In this document: piece by piece, positions 1-32,600 of the stretch
How positions within the stretch are numbered: the first letter of the stretch is position 1
Layout of the letters: each line of letters starts with the position of its first letter
Assembly (NCBI RefSeq): GCF_001640805.2
Contig: NC_066852.1
Span: 11,930,194-11,994,193, forward strand
Direction of reading: 5' to 3'
From: Lates calcarifer
Lineage: Eukaryota; Chordata; Actinopteri; Centropomidae
Length of the DNA stretch: 64,000 nt
Notes under the pieces: generated by a model
The model's input: the letters and a program-made list of their open reading frames with translations, nothing else
Database searches by the model: none
Told to the model about the DNA's origin: nothing
Made by a program: the position numbers and the translations under genes

Positions 1-4826
<4,826 letters not shown>

Positions 4827-5890
4827 CAATAGGCCAACCAGCGGGTAACAACACAGAGCGGCTTCATTGTTGTAACACTGTGAAAGTCTCCCTCCTGTGT
4901 TCCCTCATTGCCATCAACATCGATTACTTCTTAATTGGTAAAGCCAGAGACCATGTTGTACATGGAAATCAATTGTTGAATCAAAGAACCCTTTCTCTAA
5001 ATGTCTACATATTTTAGATATTTTACGGCGACTTTTCCACTGGATCATAGGATGTGACTTTTGGATGGAGAGTGGAGGATGGAGCCCTCGTTTTTAACAC
5101 TGCCGGGCCAAAACAAAAAGCATGGTGTGCATATGTGGATAGCATTCTGTCGACTCAGTGTATCCACTTAATTTTTATGGATGTCATACAATTTATTTAT
5201 TCAACTGTATTTCTTAGCTTTTTTATTTCCTCACAACATACTCAGAGAACATCCCACATTTTGGGGTTTTCTTCAATAGCAATTAGTTATATTTTTCTAA
5301 ATGGATGCGATTGTGGAAGACAAGTTCTCCTTAGTGGAGACCCTGCGCAACTTTACAATGTATGCAAATGAGAGAAAGGTGACCACTGAGCTGCTGCTGC
5401 TCAACAGTAGAGAACTCTCTCAGTAACAATTCATAAAACAACCAATGAACACTTTGAAAGGCTGTCTGATGGAGAGACACCTCTCGGCTGCCCTCTTTCT
5501 CACTGTGTGACAGCTGTAGTGCTTTGCTGTTTCTCTTTAGTGGAACGATTGTAATACTGCATGATTTTACTGCCAGATACCGGATGGCATTGTGGTCAGA
5601 CTTCTTCCCCCCCCCCCCACTCCCTTTTAATTAGTTTTTTAAGAATCACTTGTAAATGTATTACTGGGGTCAGCCATTGTATTTAAACTATTGCTTGTAT
5701 CTGTTTTAGTGAGTACAGTATGTGTATGGTAAGGCCAGTTGAAATTAACATGTCTGTAGAAGATGCTTTTTAAAGGAACACACCTTTCACCTTGCATTAT
5801 TGGGCTGGTTTCATACTGTGGCGTCCAGGATCACTTTTGTACTTTTTTCCAAACCAAGTGTTTTAAAACTATTAAAACTGGCTAAACTGT
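4827..5890 (+). other. fam76b 3' UTR
   Basis: The TAA at 4824-4826 is followed by about 1 kb without a supported gene. It contains a poly-C run near 5609-5620 and an ATTAAA polyadenylation signal at 5871-5876, which I take as the likely transcript end. The 5054-5371 open frame inside it has no recognisable similarity and is treated as chance. Confidence 0.6.
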
Positions 5891-8200
5891 TACTGTATGT
5901 TTGTTTTTACTTGACCGTATGGGTCCTAAACTGTTGATTTTTGGTCTCTCTCTATAGGAATGATCTAATAATACAAGTTACATGGAACAATGGTAGAAAC
6001 TCAGTCATTTTCATCACTCAAAGATTACAAATACTAACTGTACTTACATTTATTTCATTTTACCATACTTCCTGTCACATGAATTTGAAGATGTGTGATG
6101 AGTGCACTTTGGCAGAAATCCACCCTCATAAGTCAGATTTGGGATTCATCGTGAAGCCTGTTGACAAAGGAAAACTCTTTAGAGCGGATAGGATCAAGCC
6201 CAGACTAAGACATACAGTGTGTGGCTTGTAAAGGTCTGGTAATTTTACCATTATAATTTTAGCTTTCAAACATGCAATATACTCTGATTCTTAGTATCTG
6301 CTAATACAGGGCTACTGAAAGGGCACGTTCTTCAGTCTAGAGGTTAAGTAAATAAGTAGGATTAAGTATTTTAGAGTTCTAACTCCTGCAAAATAAATAA
6401 ATCACAACACAACATCTGCTTAATATCTGGTGCTCACAAGTCAACATCTACCTCCACAAGAATAAAAGTACAAGTAGTAATTGGTTCATGTGTTCTTTGT
6501 AAGACTCTTTTTTTTTAGTCATTGTAGCAGTTCAGCAAACACGCAAAAAGTGAAACAGACTAAAAATGTCTACAGCTGTTGAGAATTACATTTTCAGTAA
6601 TAAATGAATAATTGCTGGTTTACTAGCTTTGATTGTGCAGTTCTTTACCAGCTCTGATTAAAAGACACAACAGCTAGATGAATAAAGTATTAACTTATGG
6701 CATGAAACTCACTGAGGAAGTTAATAAAGAGAAGCTGTAGTCAAACATGTTTCTTACCCTCTGTGTAGGCTGATGGTTATCTTGTAAGACTCAGTGCATG
6801 TGTTCCTTTGCCTCCTGCTCCAGTGTGAGTTCACTAACACTGACAGAGGAATTTAAGGGGAAACTGTGGGGAGCACTTACATGCTGATGTTAGTGTTGTC
6901 TGACTGCATGTAATGATGCTCGGGTGCAGACTGTGATTTCAGTTTGGCTAAAATAAAAGCAGTACCTCAATGGGGGTTTAATGACCAAAATGCTCATGGA
7001 GTAGTGAATGTGGAAAGTAAACCCTCAGATGACACCGCCTGCCTGAATAACAGCATCATCTTGTGGCCTCTTTGTGTTACTATAGGTCCTATTGGTTATC
7101 CAGTAAATACAGCTCAGGGTTTAGCCTTTTAGAAGCTACAGTAAAATCCAGTTTTCCAAAGTTAAAGTCAAAATTGAGTGACCCCCATGATGTGTTGTTC
7201 CTTAAGATGGCTGTGTTAATGGCGATAAAACAGACGATGCCTTTGTAACTGGTTCTGTCTGTGTTAGAAGACACCATGACACAGTCCATATCATCCAGTT
7301 CATGCATGGGTAGGACCAGGTGAGTGAGCACATGGTGACACATATGAGAAAAGTTCATAAAATAATGTCCATGTTACAGCAGCAGCAGCAAAGTAATGTT
7401 ATCCAAGCTGCAGGGAAAATGCTATTATCTAGAGATGTTCTCCAAGATGGTTTAACTTAAGAAGGTGTGTAACTTAAACTGCAATTAGAGCTGAAGAATC
7501 ATGATGAGAACATTCAAAATAAGAAAACAGCAAAGCATGAAAGCCTTAAATTGCCTGTTTTTGCAGCCCTCCAGGTTAACTAGGATTGGAGGGAAGTTGT
7601 CAATGAGGACGTTGCAGATTTCTTGCTGCAAGCCAGTTCACATGGAGGCAGAAGATATGTGAAAAGAGACCATTTATCAAAGTCATCAGTGTCTAAACAC
7701 AATCAAAAATGGAGCTTGTAAAGTTGTTAGAAAGAACAGCCATAACCAGGTCCCACAATATAAGTCCATGGCCTAAACAATACACAGTCTACGGCCCTGA
7801 CTCACGCAAAGGAAGTGGGGAAGGTCCAGCATAAGAAACGTAATGTCAAACAGTGACAAAGACAGTGGGGTAAATGCAACTTAAAATCCACTTTCATGCC
7901 TTTAATGTGACATCCCTGATCTGGTTTCAGCTTTTATGATATAATATTGGTTATATTTGCTGTCCTTTGTGAAACGTATTGAGTTTTGAAAAGTGTTCTA
8001 CAAATGATGAGATATGGGGAAAAATTCGTTAAAATTAATTGCAGCATAATTGTATATTCATAATTGTATATTCCATTCGAAAGAGGCGCTCGGTGTATAC
8101 TTGCGTACTGCTAAATAATAATGTTTAGAATATATCTGAATTTTTCGAATATGAATATTTCGCCAGGGATACTTTCTTCTTTATGGCAAATTTACAACGT
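5891..8200. other. Intergenic, fam76b to taf1
   Basis: AT-rich sequence with scattered short open frames (for example 5941-6231 and 7089-7358). None has recognisable domains, flanking splice sites or family similarity. I see no RNA gene, no clear transposon ends and no long tandem repeat. Confidence 0.5.
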
Positions 8201-9519
8201 TACAGAGAGTACCTGAACGCGGCATTTTTTCCATCCGGGTCACTGAGATTTTCCACTAGCTAGCTATCGACTCTGCAGCCCGCTGTGGTGTGTGTGACTC
8301 TCACAAATAAAAACAAAGTTTATGCTGAACCCGGGTGTGTTCGGGTGCATTAAATACATTTGTGTTTTTTCCTTTTGGAGTCATAAAGGTGACGGAGGGA
8401 CAGGGGGAAATATGTTTACAAAATAGAGTTTAGTTAACGTATTACAAGTTAATTGTTGTAGCTAACATTGAGCTAACTTACTTTACCAGACTGAACTGTA
8501 GCAGCTTAGCTACATGTACTTAGCATTCAGTAGATGTATAAAGCTGGATAAAACCAAAGCTTACTAACTCTGAAGAGAAGTCACACGAGGTGAGTGTATG
8601 TTGCACTTATGCATTTTCTGTTTGTTTGTTTTTTTGTTTTTTTTTATCATACAACGCTAGCCTGTGAGCTAGCTAACTTTGGCGAATGTAAGTAGCATTT
8701 CATTGCAGCACAGCTAATGTTAACGTTATCAGGGTTATCTGTTAGAAATCCTCAGGTCAAAATTTGCAGTGAACAAGTTTATTATCTCAGCAGTCCTTTA
8801 ATTGAGAAGAAAGAAGAAAACTTAGTTGCTGAACATACAACTAACATGCAATACATTACAGTTTTAGTTACGATGACATTTGCGAGTAAGCAGCAAATTT
8901 GGGAAGAGGTAGGGGGTGATATTTCGATGGCCTGTATAGGTGTTTGATCCCCCATCCAGTGACTGTAGTGACGAACAGAGTGAGTGAAAAACACCCGCTT
9001 TAAATCAAGAATATTATTATTACATTATTTTACACCTCTTCAAAAAGAGAAATAACTGGGCATTTCTAGGTACAACATCACAGCACACCAATTTCAGTGG
9101 TGGAAGTCATACATGATTTTCTAAATACATACTCATGCAGTTCAGACAGTAAGTAAAAAAACTTGAATAAATGTAGTATCCATTATTTTATTTCAGGTTG
9201 AATATGCACAGAACAGATAAAGTCTGGACTGTACATGCCAAAATCTAAAGTTGTTTTGTACAATATGCAGAAGACAACTTGCATATAATATTGCAATCTT
9301 AAGTTTTCTGAACATAGATTTAAACCTTAATTTTGCCAAGTCATTTGATGCATAGACAGGAGTAACTTGTTGTCTGTGATGAAATTCAGTATCGATGCAT
9401 CACTTGTGCCTGATCATTCAGGGATTACAGTGATGTCTCACTAATGTTGCAAGTCACTCAGGTTAAGGAGATGAACCAAATGCCTATACTGTCAATGTCA
9501 TGTCTCATGACTTTTCAGG
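8201..9519 (+). promoter_or_regulatory. taf1: taf1 promoter, 5' untranslated exon and first intron (inferred)
   Basis: The first coding exon is preceded by a canonical acceptor (TTTTCAG ending at 9518), one base before the ATG. An untranslated exon must therefore lie upstream. The best donor candidate is ACGAG|GTGAGT with GT at 8590-8591, which would place the exon in the locally CpG-richer stretch at about 8200-8589 and give an intron of 8590-9518. The transcription start is not determined. Confidence 0.4.
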
Positions 9520-21994
<12,475 letters not shown>

Positions 21995-22330
21995 TTAACT
22001 TTTTTTAATACATAGTATCAAGAAAACATTGTTTTAAAATCGAGAAATTGAGATTTCTCTGGTAAATATATTGTAAATTTCTCTTATTTTGTAAATTATG
22101 CTTTCTGTTTATAGCTTCCTTATGCTCTGTTGTAGCTTTAGCAGCACAGCACATTCAAAATTTCAATTTGCCTTTTATATGTTGGATGAAGATTGTGCAC
22201 AATGATGTATCTTAACATTGAAGTGTGTGTAGGTTGTTTTGTACTGTTACAACTTGTTCACGTCACAAAAAGCTCAGCAACTCTGTTTCTACCCACTGCC
22301 AACTTTAAAATAGAATAAACATGCTGAAGA
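21995..22330 (+). other. taf1: taf1 3' UTR with polyadenylation signal
   Basis: The TAG at 21992-21994 is followed by AT-rich sequence with a canonical AATAAA at 22314-22319. I take this as the likely transcript end. Confidence 0.7.
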
Positions 22331-24000
22331 TTAACAAACAGCTGTTTTTAAAACCGATAAACATCCTGTTGCAGTTAGAGACTATACCTTTTCTTCCTCC
22401 CCCTCTTCTTGTGCATCGAAGTGACATTACGTAGTGCAACAGACTGTATGTTCATAATACATTTTGGGCAAATGAGTGACCAAACACAGGTGAGCATGTT
22501 CATAAACACAGTGAACAGCAGAGGGGACTCCAACACCACACTGCACTTGCAGTATACAGACTATGAAATATCTCTGTTCCTGGTCTGACTGCATTTGAGT
22601 AGTTTTATGTAAAGAGTGGTAATAAGCCAGCTCCCAAAAATGCAGATAAAAGAGCTTTGGTCATAAGTATACTCTGAACTAGCGTAACGTACTGATTTCA
22701 TTTCCTGCTCATTATGATACAACATTTGTACAATGAGGCCATCCCTTGAACACTTTCGAACACTATTTGTACTCCATGTTGGGCTTATTGGATCCCACTC
22801 TGGCACAAAACAAGACAAGCGATCAAAAAGAACTGAAAATAATTAATAGATTTGCCATGAATACATGAAAAGCACAGCAGTGTAAACAGCACTGGACTTG
22901 AGATGACATGTAGGAACAAAAGACTGTACTTCCCTGAGACAAGTTACAACATGTACTAGACCTGTGCTATATATAAACATCTAAAGGCTTTTCTCCTTAG
23001 ATAGTCACATCATGTGATGTCAGGTAGTAGTAATAGTACTTTTGAAAAAAACTGAGGGAAAACAGTTGAAACTGAAAATGCATTGGTTCGGTTGAACTGC
23101 ATCATGTCAGCACAAAATCATCAGCAAAATGTAGCCACTGCTGAGGAAGTGAATGACACTGAATAAGTTTTAGGAAGACAAAAAAACCACACCTCTACTT
23201 CCTGGTAAGAAGCGAACTTCCTATTATGCAGAGGTCACCTGTTTAGTTTCTTTTATGTGATGGCCAACTGCACACTTCCTGTTGCAACAGCTCTGCAGAA
23301 AAACAGCCCATCCTGCAATCTGAGGTGACGTTTGACTGCACTTCCACGTTCAAATCAGCATGTACACAAATCAGTTTGTCACCTACACCGATACACTTTA
23401 AATTCATCACACTGAGCCACTACATCTGTTCACATATTATAAGCTCCCTGCTGAGAATTAGTGGAGCTTATGCACATGCAGTGTGGCATGCTTGCAGAAT
23501 TGCTGATAGTACAGAACATGCAGTACTGATTTCTGCAGCACAGCACATTATTCCTCACTTTCATTATTATAGTGGCGTCTCAGATGGATGCAGTTATCAC
23601 GAGAACAGGGCTACTGACATTTTCTACATTCTTATGACTTCAGCGCTAGTCCACATTATGTAGGTTTTTATTCAGACAACACAAAAGGGTGTTTTGGTGT
23701 GTAAAAATCCAACCCCACAGGATGCCTCTACCAGGTGCTGCTTACAACATTGCCAGTTACACATCTATGTCTACAACCTGCTGGACTGAAAGATGACATG
23801 TAATGGAAACTTCAAACAGATGCAGCATGTACAATATCTTCCCCCAAGATTCAAAGTGTCCATGCCATGATGCAGCTACTAATTCCTTCACAGCCTTTAT
23901 GGTTACATAAGCATGCAGGCTTAGCAACCACACAAGTAAAATTATTAAAGATATGATATGAATGTCTATATGTTATAATTATATGTAATCATTGTATTCA
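22331..24000. other. Convergent spacer and 3' UTR of the SLAIN-like gene
   Basis: taf1 and the SLAIN-like gene are tail-to-tail here. On the minus strand an AATAAA (plus-strand TTTATT, 23667-23672) lies about 330 nt after the SLAIN-like stop, and could end that transcript. I see no coding exon, RNA gene or clear repeat in the rest. Confidence 0.5.
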
Positions 24001-26661
<2,661 letters not shown>

Positions 26662-28600
26662 TTTCTTGCCAAAATCCTCAAAGCCTCTCACTTCTTCAAG
26701 CTGTCGTCCAGTTTTGGTTTGTTCCACCTCGGCGCTCCACGATGAAGATGTTCGCTGTGGTCAAATCAGGATCTGGCAAAATCTTCATTTTAAAATAATG
26801 TGATTGTCATTACGCTCTGCACAAACAGAAACTGTGTAGCTTCACTGTACCATATATTGACCCACATTTGTTGAGGGTTAAGTATAGACACCCAACAGAT
26901 TGGATGGATTTAAAGAAGCATCATGAGCTTATGTGGATTAAAGAGTTTGTGAGCTGCAACTAAGAAAGAAAAAAGAGCCACTCCACATCACACCATCAAG
27001 ACTAATACAGACAATACATATATTTGCTTCCTTTCTTGGTTTAGTCACACAGTGTGTGTGTGTTGTTGTTTAGCCATCAAGGACATTTAAACTCTTTATA
27101 TTCAATGCACCAAGGAGGAAATTCTCTATCTGAAGTGTTTTTTCAGTAGATATTATATTGCCATTGATGTTCTTCAATGTGCTGCTGCTTTCTTTGACTG
27201 TCATATTACATGCGATAACTGAAATGTTTGTGGTTGACTGTTGTCAGATATACCTGCTTGACGCATAACACCCAAGGAAGTTGCATTGACAAGTGTGGTC
27301 AGACTACTTCTTCTCTCTCTCTCTCTCTTGCTCTTTCACACACACAAGCAGATTAACACAATATTTACAGCTTCTCTTACAGCCATTAGAAAACTAAAAC
27401 TTTGAACCTTTCTCACCCAAACCACAGAGATCAAGTGCTACTTTGTTGTTTTTTTCTTCTGAGAGAAGAAAAAACAGTGCAAGAGATGTTGTGCATTTAT
27501 TATAGAGTTCATGTATAATGTGTTCACACCAAGTCTCATCTGTTACAAATAATCAGATATTTGTCTGTTTCCTTCCAATCTACAAAATTTGTTCAATAAT
27601 TTATGTCATTTATGATTTGTACTGTTCACATTTTCAAAACTGGACTTTATAATATACATGCATAGACAGATGAAAATGAGCAAAAGAATATCAATCAGCA
27701 AAATCACAAATCAATGAGTTCTACTTCAAGAGTAACTGCACTTCACCAGGTCTTGTATAGAAGGTAAACATTGCTGCAATGACCTCTAGGGGTTGAAAGG
27801 TAAAAGGTTTGTTGAATCAGACTATGCCCATGATCCCAGCTGGGTGTGGTCAGGTGTGGAAAGAGCATGTCATCAGTGGAGGCACTGCAATAAAGTGTTG
27901 TTTGTCAAGAATTAACTCCAGCATGTAACTTCCACTAAAACAACAATCTGTTGTCTTTACATTTCTGTGTATGTATGGGTTAAAGACTTTCAGGTGTTAA
28001 TTAGTGAGCTTTAGAGGTACTGGTAAATGTAGTTTTTAAGTTTGGACAGACCCAGTCTAGCTGTTTCCATCTTAACGCTAAGCTAAGTTAGCTCCATACT
28101 TATTGTGAGACCTGAGTGTTGTGTAAAAGCCTGATCACAGCTGCATGTGAAACAACAAAAGTTTGCAGTGAACCATAAGCATTGTCGAGAAGCATATTTC
28201 CCCAAATGTTACAACTGTTCCTTTAAAAGAGGAAACAGAAATAGCATTTCAGATGAAGTGTTATCACTTGAGTTAAGGTCCATGCATTTAACAGATTATT
28301 TTGTTCTATAACCTGAAACTATTTTTAATTGGCCTGTTTCCAAGGTCAGCTCCAGTAAACATATTTTAGATGTGTGTCCTGTGTGTTCATGAGAAATAAG
28401 TGTTGTTGCTTCTATTGGTGGTAAGACCCAGGATCCGTATTGCTCATCATATAACTTGCATAGACAGACTTTTTTTTTTGATGGAAACAAAACATTTCAC
28501 ATTTACTTTTCATATGAAAATGAATAGTTTGACAACAATCTCTTAGAAACAAAACCCCAGGTTGCTCCCCATGGCTCACTTCACTTGCCCCTCCCAGAAC
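26662..28600. other. Intergenic between the SLAIN-like and SLC6 genes
   Basis: This presumably holds the SLAIN-like promoter and first exon (minus) and distal SLC6 promoter sequence. There is a CT-rich stretch near 27309-27330 and one interspersed repeat copy (listed separately). I see no supported gene. Confidence 0.5.
27985..28229 (-). repeat. Interspersed repeat, percomorph intron type (copy 1)
   Basis: Read on the minus strand it begins TTTTAAAGGAACAGTT, continues through a GCTTAGC core (near 28070-28095) and a CTGGGTCTGTCC segment, and ends CTCTAAAGCTCACTAATTAA. The same ordered landmarks occur on the plus strand at 62886-63190. I associate this string of landmarks with a very common short interspersed element in percomorph fish introns; its class is not determinable here. 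The copy is diverged. Confidence 0.65.
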
Positions 28601-28921
28601 ATCCTTGAATCAACCTTTCCCTCATTTTAGAAAACACAGCAGGTCAGAGGGAGGAGGAGGTGTCTTCTCCTCTTCTGTGTCTGTGCTGCACCTGCGCCCT
28701 GCCTCCCTGCCCTTCACCTCACCGCCCACCGGTCTGTTTCCTATCGTCATCGCTGATGTCTCTCTGCTGTGTTACTCTCGCGTAGCGTCGACCGACCGGT
28801 GCTTCTTCACCGGCCGAGAAAACTACAACAACACGGTGCATCTCTTTTCTATTTAAAAGAAAATGTGGACTACCGAGCGGTGAATTAAACAGTAAAAGCG
28901 CCACCTCTGCCGGGGGAGGAA
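28601..28921 (+). promoter_or_regulatory. SLC6 gene promoter and 5' UTR (probable)
   Basis: A locally GC- and CpG-rich stretch precedes the first coding exon, with a TATTTAA-like element near 28850. No initiation site can be fixed. The 28605-28856 open frame within it is not supported as a gene. Confidence 0.4.
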
Positions 28922-29516
28922 ATGCAGGACCAAAGCGGCAAAGCACCACCCGGGAGCCCCGCTGTAGCCGCCGCAAACACAGCGCAGGTAGGAGCGGAGG
29001 TTTTGGGCTCTTCACCGCTGGGTCAACATCAAACATATCACTCTGGGTGGGTTTAAGAGACATGTTAGACTCTTTAAGCAAAGTTAGCCTCCCCTACTGG
29101 TGATTTAATTTCACCTTTCGGGGCCCGGGGCTCTCAGAGGTGTACACTGGTCGAGGCAGGAAAGATAAAATTTCTTCAGGTGAAGCAGTCTAACCTGTCC
29201 GTCCACATTGCTCTCAGCTCTGTGGCTTGTCTTCAGCTAGCTGTACACAGTGCAGAGATAAAGCCTGAGCCGGTGTACTTACTCCACAGATGTGTTTGCC
29301 CAGACTTTTCTCAACCACACAAACAGATTACGGCTTATCCCGTATCCTGTTATTCAATATTATCACGGCAATTTACCAATTTACCATTTTCCTCAAAGCT
29401 TTACCTTTGTGCCATTTAGACATGCGATACCCATTTATGTTGTACACGCTGGTATTGTAGGTATAGAAAGTCTTTTCAATTGAGAAGTAGGCTACTCGCA
29501 AGATATTTATAACAGG

Positions 29517-29602
<86 letters not shown>

Positions 29603-29642
29603 TTATTTTTTTTTTTTTTCCCTTTTTCCCCTTTTTTTCCCC

Positions 29643-29681
<39 letters not shown>

Positions 29682-32600
29682 CCGGTGAAACAAAGGTACA
29701 TACATGTATACAATCTATTAATCATAAATATTAATTGATTAGTTAATTATACATATATATTTTAATGATTAATCAGTTGATCATTGAGGATAGAATCAGG
29801 GTTTAATAAGTTTCTAAGTTAGTAAAGATGTACTGCTTCTTGTGTTATATTCACAAGTGATCTTTTACCAGATGATGATGGTGAAGATGATGATGATAGT
29901 TCTCTTTTTAACACAGCCTTCAATGCTGATGCATTGAATCTCTTACTTTACTCTCATCAGTGAAGTAGGCTGAACATACTCCTCTGTCAACACAGCTACA
30001 TTGTGCAGTACTTCAACTTCCTAGTTCCTATATCGACGTGTGTATGCTGCCATGTGTTCACATGTTAATGTTATGTTATCCTTGTAGATTTATAATGAAA
30101 CTATGGTTGTTGTATTTGTGTCACTGATGGATTGTTAATGTAAACATTTGACAATGACAGTAACAGCACAGTAAAGCAGAAGCTGTTATCTTAATCAGAC
30201 TTCCTCCCTGCAGCCTGACATGAGAGAAATGGTTCCTCTGTTGTTTAGAGATGGATGGCTTGCCGGAAGGAAGAAGGAAGAAATAATTTAGCTGACACCT
30301 CATGAGTTAGAAAGGCAGGCAGGCGGACAGACAGACAGGGTAAACCTTAACCAAAAGCTTGTTTTATGGTTGAAATAAAAGATCACCTACAGTACCTCTG
30401 AGCTGTAACCATGCTTGGTGTTTTTACTTGGTACTGTGCCTAATAATGAATTATTAGAACTGATTAATTCTCTGTTGCTTGACTAATGATGAATCACTTT
30501 TGCAATATTCTGTATAATCCACATATAAACATCTTTGACAACCTTATCATGAAAAACAAAGAAAATTGATCAATTCCACATTTGCTCTGATGTCTGTATT
30601 ACTGTATATTTCCTTTCCGATATCAGTTTTAACAGTGTGTGTATTTTTTTCTAGAATTCAGTTCATTTGAACGGACATAGCATCTCTCAAAATGGCCACA
30701 ACCCATCAGCTGCGCCTGCAGCACAGTCACAAATTGAATCCAGACCTTCAAGTCCTGTACCCACTCCAACTGCAGTTATTCCCAGGGAGCAGTGGGGAGG
30801 GAAGTACGAGTTCCTGCTCTCCTGTATTGGATATTGCGTGGGGCTGGGGAACGTGTGGCGGTTCCCCTACCTTTGTTACCGCAATGGAGGAGGTGAGCGG
30901 TCTGCAAGCATGTCCATTTCCCTCTGAAGTCTCAAATGCTTTAAATGCCAGGGCGTATGTCTCTAATGATTTGTTACACCTATGTGGGCAAGAGGCACTC
31001 TTCGCCCTGCCCTTGGGTGTGCCCTGTCCTTCCTAATCATGCTGGCTTATTTTGCACACTCAGTCCAGAGCTCTCCATGGCAGCCTTTGGTACTTGGAGC
31101 CAGAACACAAAGCATTTACTAATCCTATAAGTAGAGACAGTGTGTTTTTCCTTGATTACACACCAGACATGTGGTCTGCCTGTGTATCCCAGCTTTCCAC
31201 ACTCTGCATCTCCATCTGAAATCAAACAAGTTGGAGCTTGACTAACAGTAAAGCAGAATAACACCTGTCTGTGAAGCTGCCACCTAGACAGAGGCTGTAT
31301 AAGTTAACCTGCCTCTGCAGGCTGTCTGCTTGTTTGTAGCTGCACAAGCCAAATCATCATATGGATGTTTCACCCAGCGCCACCCTTCCTCAGTCTGACC
31401 TATTTCTGATCTTCACAGGTGTGTTTCTCATCCCCTACTTCATTATGCTCTTTGTTACGGGTGTCCCGCTCTTTCTCATGGAGCTGAGCTTAGGCCAGTA
31501 CGGAGCAGCTGGCCCCATCACTGTGTGGAAATGCTGCCCTTTACTCAAAGGTAATGACCCGCTCTGTCGTGCTTCTCGGTCCAGTAATTACACACTTGCA
31601 TACACCGTAAGCCTGTGACACAACCATGGAAACTTTTAGAGGTAATTATATCAGTGTAGTCACTTAATGTGAGGTTATACATAATTCTAATTAGCCAGAC
31701 AATGTTAAATAGTTGAACAATATCTGATCACAGCTCTATGTTAATTACCTTGGTATCTTGAGCATCCCGTTTGAACCGTATGTAATCATTTGCGTGAGCA
31801 GGAACTCAAGATGACATCAAAATGCCTGTGTCACCAGTCAGCCCGCACTAGCATTGTATTCCAGGAAAATAACTTGCTGACTCACATCAGCTTGCTACCT
31901 CATTATCACACGTCACGCAGCCAATCCTAAACATGCTGCTCCTCAGTTGCTAAATATAAGCATCTGATAAAGAAACCTGCAGGAACTGTGTAAGAGCCAA
32001 AAAAACACAGCCAGAAAAGCAGGTTTTTATCGTGAAGGTAGTTTATGTTTTGAATGGAAAATGCCAACATCAACTTGGCAGGCTAAATTAAGAGAGAGTT
32101 GAGGTAGAGTTTCTCCAAGTGTTACAGAAGGTATATAAAGAAAATGCGGTTAGCTGTCCCAGCATTGAATGTCTGGAATGCTGTAATTATGGAGCGATAC
32201 GCTCTGAGGTGTTTATTAAATATATTCTGTGCAGATATTGTTTCTGCAAGTACAATATCTGTACAACAGGGTTCATACAGCAGCTTCATCTATATCAGAT
32301 GGATCCAACTGATATCTCATGTACAATGTCTGATATAATAGTTTATATCCTGAGATACTTAAGGCCTTTCTTCTGTCATTTCTCATAGGTATTGGCATTG
32401 GGATGCTCTGTGTGTCCACACTGGTGTGTCTTTACTATAATGTCATTATAGCTTGGACGTTTTATTACCTGGGCAGCTCCTTCCAGAGCCCTCTGCCCTG
32501 GTCTTGTGATGCTCTAGCCAATGCAGCACTTTGTGGTAATGCCACCACTGGCAATAGCTCCACTGGTAGAGCCCTCAGCCCCACAGAAATCTTCTGGAAG

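Noticed and set aside
5941..6231. 96-aa plus-strand open frame
   Set aside because: AT-rich intergenic sequence, no family features, no splice context; length is within chance expectation.
29373..29705. 110-aa minus-strand frame rich in Ile-Tyr repeats
   Set aside because: Translation of the AT microsatellite; not a protein.
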